Source: Marchantia polymorpha subsp. ruderalis
Taxonomy: Eukaryota; Streptophyta; Marchantiopsida; Marchantiales; Marchantiaceae
Reading direction: 5' to 3'
Assembly (NCBI GenBank): GCA_037833965.1
Contig: AP031354.1
Coordinates: 164,001-228,000 of the forward strand
DNA length: 64,000 nucleotides
The translations under genes and the position numbers were made by a program. The notes beneath the pieces are model-generated. The model was not told the origin of the DNA and ran no database searches. It worked only from the letters and a program-made list of their open reading frames with translations. Positions 59,212 through 64,000 of the stretch are shown piece by piece; position 1 is the first letter of the stretch; the number at the start of each line of letters is the position of its first letter.

Positions 59212-61500
59212 GTTTGTCTTCTGGGTGTCAAAAATAAGACTCTTAGCAGCAGGACGCTCCTGGCTACGCTCCTGGCTAAAAGCCGAAGCCGAGGCCGGAG
59301 CCTCGGCTCTGTAGGGACTGAATCAATTTTCTAAAATTTCGAGATCCACAATGAGTTCGAGAGCTGAAAGAGAACCTCTGGAGGCTTCAATTGGAATGGC
59401 AGACAACTCAAGAATTGAAGATGGAGTTTCGGGATTTGCCCGGACCTAAGTTGGATATCCAAAACCCTCCTAAAACCCAAGCCAAGCAAGGTCCCTGAGA
59501 CCAACGACTCCCCGGAAGGTCACAGAGATCCGCTTCCGCCCTGGGTGAGACAGAGGACGCCGGCCGACACGAGCGGCGCAGGTCGGTCGGCAGAGAGAAA
59601 AACGAGTCAAATGAGCGCTAGCCTGCAGCCAGCAATTCCGAGACGGATGTACAAGAGAAAAAGCTCGTTAGGCCCCGAAGCTCGCCAGACCGACCTCGAG
59701 AGCCTGAGAGATAAGATACAACACACGGAGAATGAAAATGGCCCCGGTTAGCGAGGAGACTGTGATAGTTGGCGGAAATCCACACCTCCACGGCGACAGG
59801 GTAAGCCGAGAGGATCAGGCAGTGTCGGATGGATGGATGGCTGGAAGGCTGGCTTCGAGTGATAGCACCGGGTGTCTCGAAGGAGGTACGAGCCCTATAG
59901 TTTTGGGTGTTAGTGGGAATGGAGGTGGCGCAGAGGCGAGGGAGGAATTAAAAGGCGAGCCCAGGCCAAGAGAAGAGCGAACGCAACAAGTGATGATGAA
60001 TGGGACGAGCACAAGCTGGTTATAAACGCTGGCCCGGAGGCCCTACAGAGTGGGGGAGAGATGAGGTATGATGGCAGTGCGAGGAAGGAGGTTTCAAAAG
60101 TTTAAAACGAACAACGACGACGACTCGGGCGCTGGGGGCTGGCAGTCAGGCAACGACCGGACACAGGGTGGCGCTTTAGGTACTGTGCAACAACGCTAAA
60201 CAAAGCAGAAAAGGTTTAAAACTTTTTCGACCCCGGACCAGACCCAGCACAAGGACAGTCCCAACTCATCTCTCCCTTCCGTCCATCTTCCCCCTCTAAC
60301 CCTACGCTGGGTTCTTGCTCGCGCTTTGGCGCAAGGACAGTGGCTGCAGCGGAAGCACAAGTTCGTCAGACCAGGAGCAGCAGGCGAGATCTTCTTGTGG
60401 GTCTTGGAACAAGTCTAGAAAGCACGTCTTCTCAAGTTCTCAACCACTTCCCTCGCGCCCCCTCGACTGGCTCGCCCGCCCGTCCGCCCGCCGGCTGGAC
60501 TTTCCACTTCCCTCCCTCCCGATCCGTTCACCTCCCCAGCCCCTTCCCTTCCTTCTGCCTTCCGGGTTCGAGAATCCAATCAACCTCGGCAGAGGCTCTC
60601 GACCACGATTACTCTTCGCGAGACCTTCCTGCCGAGAATTGCATAAGTCGCCTCTGCCTCTCCGCCTGCGCCTGCATGCTCTTTTACCCTCTCGTCGACG
60701 ACGTCGTGGTCTCGATTATCCAGACCACCACTTTTGTCAGTGCTCACGGCTCCCGCCCTCCTTGGCTCGGCTCGGCTCCGCTCGCCTCCCCTCCACTCCG
60801 CTGGCTGGCTGTCTGGCACCGCCTCTGGCTCACACGCCTACGAATCCAACAAGGACAAGAACCATCTCTCGTCGACTGACGCCCTATCGCTCTCTCTCTC
60901 TCTCTCTCTCTCTCTCGGCCTCGTCTTCCTCTTCACCGCCCCCTTCCCTTCCCTTCCCCTCGCCCTCGCTCGAACCCCTTCCCTTCTCTAGCTGTACCCG
61001 TCGGCCTGCTCCCCCGCCCGCCAGACGGCCCGGCCACCCGCCCGTGCCTCCCAGCCCCACGCTTCTGCAGCCTAGGCAAGCCTTAGGTTTCTGCTTCCGG
61101 TCGCCTTCCTGGACCCGCGAGCCCTGCGATGATGTGATCCACCTTCGTGGATCTCATTGGTCCCCACCCGCTGGCCACGATTAACCACCTCCCTCCGTCT
61201 CGACCACGCGATCTAGATTGCGTACGTGGTAAGTGCACAGGACCTCAAAGGGACGGTATCGCAGTTGCGAGTCAGGATGGACCTCGTAGCGTACGTATTG
61301 TATCTTTCCCCGAGCGGCTTACGGTTACATGGAATACGGTTGATTCTCACGCTGTAACCGTTCCCAGCTACCACGTTGGCTTTCACCCGCGTTCTCGTCA
61401 TTCATTTGTTGGTTGTTTCTTCCGGCGCGTAAAAACGGGAGTTACTGTGTACTAGCTTCCCGTCACACATGTCGTCGAGGAAACTGGACCTGGCGCCATG
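59212..61500. promoter_or_regulatory. ADC leader/promoter region and GC-rich, possibly divergent promoter
   Basis: On the minus strand, about 59212-60300 is the likely ADC leader and promoter. It includes a small minus-strand frame (59815-60012, 65 codons) that could act as an upstream ORF, which is unproven. From about 60300 the + strand is pyrimidine-rich with a (CT)n run at about 60892-60917, typical of a plant leader. A gene starting to the right is possible but none was recognised. A 12-bp direct repeat (CTCCTGGCTACG / CTCCTGGCTAAA) lies near 59256-59279. Confidence 0.4.
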
Positions 61501-64000
61501 CACGACACCATTTCCCACCCTACCGCCGGAGTCACGACTGGTGAGCGGTTCACGGACGATCACGGATCCAACCGAGCTAATCTGCTCGGTCCAAAACTCC
61601 ATGGCAGCGGAATACATCACTCACTTCACGATCCGATCACTCGCACAGATGCTTCTCTGGCAGAAAGATCTCAAACATACGCGTCTCGTTCGACCTCAGT
61701 GGATCCGAAATCTGATTCACGCTGCTATTAATTGAATACTTACAGCCACTGCGGTGGTTCAAGCCCCAACATGAGCAAGCTTTTCGTTCACGACTCACGA
61801 AACTCGTCATTGATATCTGTAAATGTTTATTGCATGTAATCAGACTATCCGCATTTCAAGATCCAGGCTTATTTTTGCCTTATTTTCCCCCGCAGGCAGC
61901 TTGAAATCGTCTATCAGACGACAAGCAGCTCTGCTTTCAAATCCTTGAAATGCGACCATAGTAGCCATAATGCTGTGATAAGCTCCAGATGTTGTAGATA
62001 ACGCGAGAAGACGCTCGTCATAATCTCCTCAAGTTGTAATGCTGGGAATTTTTCGATCAGAATGAAAAGATTAAAATATTCCAAGCTGCTTCCATAAAAA
62101 CATCTTGTGATTTTAAGAAGTTGTTAAAATGACATTCTTTCCACTGATATAGGAAGACATGTAAACGTCAGACTTGATGACTGGCGTGGTTTGGGCAGTT
62201 ATAATCCGAAGGAAGTTATCAGTTCTATGGACAACCTTTCCAACCCCATACTTTTGTAAATGAAACCTGAGCCGTTATTTAATGGTATAAAAGCACCACA
62301 GAGGCATTATCACCTAGCGGAGATATCAAAGCTCGTTTATCAAACCAAATGACCTCATACTGTTGTCATTCTTTGTAAGTCATGTCTCTCGTATTGAGAT
62401 TGCTACGTATCTCAAGATCCACTGGCTATAATATCTTCTCTTCCTTAATTTTAATGCCTCACAACTACCAAACATACAACGGCTGTAACTAACGTCAACC
62501 CTTGACTTACAGTCATCTAGGTCCAGTTTCCTGGTCTCTTCAGCTTCTTGACTGCGTGCCATCGGTGTTGAAGACGAGTCATGAAGAAGGTTGGTGAGTT
62601 AAATGTCCCCATTGTAGACTGTTTTGGTATCACATTCAGATGCAAGTATCAGTTGGAATAAGAAAACCTTCAAAATAAATATTTATATATTTATATATAT
62701 TTATTCTGAAGGTTCTGACTTTTTATATCTTCTACTAGTTTTATTATCAGATTTCAGAAATAGCTGCCTACATCAAATTCTTGTGTTGTCTTACTATAAA
62801 ATCAAAGCATTTGCATTCTCCGGTATTGTGAGTTTCCAGGTTTTTAAATGGTCCGTTGATCGAGAAGAGATTTAAACACAGCGGAAGAAAAACATTCGAC
62901 CATACGAAGCCCACTAAGAGTCTAATGAACAGTATAGGACATTTACATCTATATTCCAGAATTGCAATAATGTAAACTTAGCTTAGAGTGGACGAACGGA
63001 TCATCAAAAGTCTTGCCAAGTATAAATACTGAAATGTTTCTCTAGTTTCCTAATAGATTTGTGCACCATTTAGGAATGTGAGGGTATATATAAAATTATC
63101 TGAAATGTCTATTTCAGATAATTTTAAAATATTGATTATCAATTACTGACAAGAATCCTACTAATATATTTTCTTTTCAGTTGGTATTCCTCCATTTCAT
63201 GCGTATCTACATCTTGTGGAATCCCTCACTATCAAGTAGAATTTTTAAGCAGTAAGTCAAAACGAATCATAGAGAACTAACGACAACCATAGAGTGAAAA
63301 GTAAATCATTTAGAAACATAATCAAATAAGTGAATAGTCTAATAAAACAAATAATCTAGTTTTCTTCATTCTTCCAAAAAAATAGAAATATTCTTCTTAA
63401 ATTATTTCAATTATGCAGATTGAATGTTAAAGGATATGAATATAAAAGAGATGATGTAACATGGTATTCAAAATACACGTAATTTACCATTTTGTCAGAA
63501 TACTGATATCTAATATTATTTTATTCATTTTTTAAACATAGGAAAATATAATTTTTAATGTGTATGTTGCTAAAACTAGCACTTCAAATTTCGTACTCAG
63601 TAAAAATATCTCAGTCAGTTTTTAAAAAATCATATTTTTTAATAGTAATAAAAATAATAGTCATACTATTTAAGCAATTTTATACAACAGGTTGCTATTT
63701 GACAAATGCCGTAAAAAATAAGACTTTGGACCTAATAGAATTGTTAATTGGTCAACTGTAACGTTGCATTATCGACGTCAGTCTTATAAACTGATCAGCC
63801 AAGATCTTCTTGTGTTGAATGATGGCTTAAACCTGAAAGGATTAGTTTCTTCACTGACTAAAATTTTATTTAGGTATTGTTTACGATCCATACAATTTTA
63901 TTTAATACTATCAATTCTTCAATTAGTTTTACAACGTAAATTAGAACAACAACGATAAATCCATGAACATTTAAATATATTAAAATAATGGATTTGGTAT
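61501..64000. other. AT-rich spacer with two hairpins
   Basis: No gene seen to the window edge. Hairpins: 62665-62714 (18-bp stems starting AACCTTCA, one mismatch, AT-rich loop) and 63092-63125 (perfect 15-bp stem AAAATTATCTGAAAT, 4-base loop). Open frames at 63558-63958 are AT-rich and featureless. Confidence 0.5.

Noticed and set aside
60315-61184. 289-codon open frame on the + strand
   Set aside because: Proline/serine/arginine-rich low complexity from a pyrimidine-rich GC-biased leader with a (CT)n run; other frames are open too and no domain is visible.

Overview
The window looks like nuclear DNA of a liverwort, most likely Marchantia polymorpha or a close relative. Three things suggest this: intron-rich plant genes with GT-AG introns next to an intronless plant-type arginine decarboxylase; an AT-rich, transposon-filled centre; and three copies of a repetitive coiled-coil ORF family that I recall as abundant among predicted Marchantia proteins. 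That last link is from memory, not a search.

Layout. 1-3.5 kb: 3' half of a bacterial/cyanobacterial-type MutS mismatch-repair gene (+). 3.5-7.1 kb: AT-rich spacer with foldback-element ends and tandem repeats. 7.1-10.5 kb: a decayed LINE (-). 12.9-15.6 kb: a decayed Mutator-like (MULE) DNA transposon whose right end carries an inverted copy of the start of its own transposase. 15.9-16.9 kb: unidentified minus-strand coding-like pieces. 17.1-18.7 kb: a small gene for an acidic protein with a GKFTWGG motif. 20.9-21.2 kb: a small minus-strand gene (94 aa). 23.1-26.5 kb: a ten-exon class I aminotransferase of the kynurenine/methionine aminotransferase type. 28-46 kb: repeat country, with a broken Ty1/copia fossil and LTR pieces, the three coiled-coil ORF-family copies, a 74-bp satellite, a long-armed foldback transposon and a 320-bp duplication. 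46-57 kb: low-content spacer, GC-rich from about 50 kb. 57.1-59.2 kb: intronless arginine decarboxylase (-), with a GC-rich leader and a possible neighbouring promoter up to 61.5 kb. 61.5-64 kb: AT-rich spacer.

The host genes do not form one pathway: organelle-type DNA repair, amino-acid/PLP metabolism, polyamine synthesis and two small proteins of unknown role. As expected in a plant nucleus, each has its own promoter and there are no operons.

The most unusual signal is not a gene. At least thirteen near-perfect inverted repeats with very short loops are scattered through the non-coding DNA and have unrelated stems. In two cases a related copy inside the window lacks the second arm. The hairpins therefore look as if they were made in place, by insertion of an inverted copy of the adjacent bases (template-switch-like events).
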